DNA of 64,000 nucleotides from Delphinus delphis (lineage: Eukaryota; Chordata; Mammalia; Artiodactyla; Delphinidae), in NCBI RefSeq assembly GCF_949987515.2, contig NC_082690.1, forward strand, positions 104,282,400 through 104,346,399. The letters are read 5' to 3'. Positions within the stretch are counted from its first letter, which is position 1. Each line of letters opens with the position of its first letter. This document shows, piece by piece, positions 53,551-64,000 of the stretch. The translations under genes were made by a program, and so were the position numbers. Under the pieces are notes generated by a model. The model saw only the letters and a list, made by a program, of their open reading frames with translations, made no database searches and had not been told where the DNA came from.

Positions 53551-54169
53551 ACCAGAAAAATAAATATTAGAAACCACCACCATCTTTGCAATTTGTGTGG
53601 TTCTTCCTTGCCTTTACCTCACTTCTCATTTGCTCCCAGCAAGGTGCTGGGATCAAGGCCTGCGGAGGGAGAAGGAGGGTTATTTTTAGGCTCCCATCCA
53701 CAACGGGATTTTGACATCACCTCGAAATGTGGATACACAGAGAGTCAAGAGATGAACGTAGCACAATTTTTGCCGTCCTCCTTCGTGGCTTTTCTTCTAT
53801 TTTAAAATATTCCAGGAACCTAAAACCTGGAAAGCCTCAACTTCAGCCACAATCCTAGGATTTAATCTCTTACCCTTTGTGTTTTTTCTCTGAGCCTGGA
53901 CCTCTAGAGTAAGGAGGGAGAAAAGGAGTGGCCTCTTTTCCACCCGGTTAACCATGAAGATGAGGAGGGGAGGAGTTAGTTTTGCTGTTCATAAACACTA
54001 CAAGGGCTCGTTTCCAGGGCTCAAAGCCAGAGGGCCCTGCTGCTGACTCTGAGCTGCAGGGCCCAAAAGCTCCTACTGGAAGGATCAAGGATAAATGATA
54101 TGAGCTGGAATGAGGGATTGCATCTCAGTAGCTAGAAACCCGGCACAAGCCAGAGCATCCTGCTCGCTG
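53551..54169. other. DPP3-BBS1 intergenic remainder
   Basis: AATAAA at about 53,559 and plain sequence up to the BBS1 promoter; no gene recognised. Confidence 0.5.
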
Positions 54170-54297
54170 GCCTCTGCGTCCCGGGCCGGAAAGCTGAGCG
54201 CCCGGAACCTTTATACGCGAGCTTTCCAGAACCCGGGCTCTATTAGGCGCTGCGCGGCGGCTTGCCGGAGCTGGTTGCCAGGGTGACGCCTGAGAAG
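54170..54297 (+). promoter_or_regulatory. BBS1: BBS1 promoter with RFX X-box
   Basis: A small CpG-rich TATA-less region. At 54,274-54,287 the sequence GTTGCC-AG-GGTGAC fits the X-box of two inverted half-sites bound by RFX factors, which drive ciliary genes including BBS genes from nematodes to mammals. Only one base of the right half departs from RGYAAC. It lies 10 bp before the start codon. Confidence 0.75.
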
Positions 54298-63760
<9,463 letters not shown>

Positions 63761-64000
63761 GTGAGCTGCTGCCTCCTCCTTGCCCCGCTCCCGCCTGTGG
63801 GGCCCCTTCGCTGCCTCTCCTGACCCCACTCCACCTGCCACCCTTAACTTCTGATGCATTTTGAAAACATTCGTTGAGCATCCCATATGCACAACTCACT
63901 GTATTAGAAGGATAAATCAGTGACTGAATCCTTACTGTCGGGGAACTTACAGTCTGAAGTGATAGCCAGCTAGAGACACAGCCGATTCAAATACAAGGCA

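Noticed and set aside
53560..54170. Possible DPP3-BBS1 read-through exon
   Set aside because: The gap is short but I see no coding segment with matching splice sites.

Overview
The window is vertebrate nuclear DNA from a cetacean or a very close relative (hippopotamus). Coding sequence is split into short exons with GT-AG introns. The intergenic and intronic DNA is full of tRNA-Glu-derived CHR-type SINEs (about 30 copies, many with target-site duplications, TSDs), L1 fragments whose 3' ends look cetartiodactyl, old MIR elements and one mariner-like palindrome. I saw no Bov-tA or BovB elements, which argues against a ruminant. All gene names come from reading spliced translations and comparing them with mammalian proteins from memory; no search was run.

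Three genes lie head-to-tail on the plus strand in the order known from mammalian 11q13-type synteny: PELI3, DPP3, BBS1. PELI3 has a GC-box-rich first exon near 6.4-6.7 kb, six core coding exons from 7,865 to 15,031 giving 445 residues, and a 72-nt cassette exon at 8,557-8,628 that would give 469 residues. DPP3 has a non-coding first exon ending at 19,220, 17 coding exons from 20,416 to 53,203 giving 737 residues, and an ATTAAA poly(A) signal at 53,234. BBS1 starts at 54,298; eleven exons (residues 1-370) are visible before it runs off the right edge. All splice phases are consistent across the three genes.

By region: 1-6.3 kb is intergenic, with a minus-strand L1, SINEs and a MIR. 6.3-15.5 kb is PELI3. 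15.5-19 kb is intergenic with MIRs and microsatellites. 19-53.3 kb is DPP3; its 8.7-kb intron 2 holds a full-length ancient L1 with nested insertions, and its 7.2-kb intron 16 holds L1 debris, a solo LTR and many SINEs. 53.3-54.3 kb is a compact intergenic stretch ending in the BBS1 promoter. 54.3-64 kb is the 5' two thirds of BBS1.

The three products do not form one pathway: PELI3 is an E3 ligase of innate immune signalling, DPP3 a cytosolic zinc exopeptidase that also carries a KEAP1-binding ETGE motif, and BBS1 a BBSome subunit for ciliary trafficking. The most notable observations are a PELI3 cassette exon made from a MIR element, a GC-AG intron in PELI3, a ciliary RFX X-box 10 bp before the BBS1 start codon, a mariner-derived hairpin resembling a miRNA precursor in a DPP3 intron, a solo LTR with an exact 6-bp TSD, and a four-level nested retrotransposon locus. 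I did not find a new multi-gene system.
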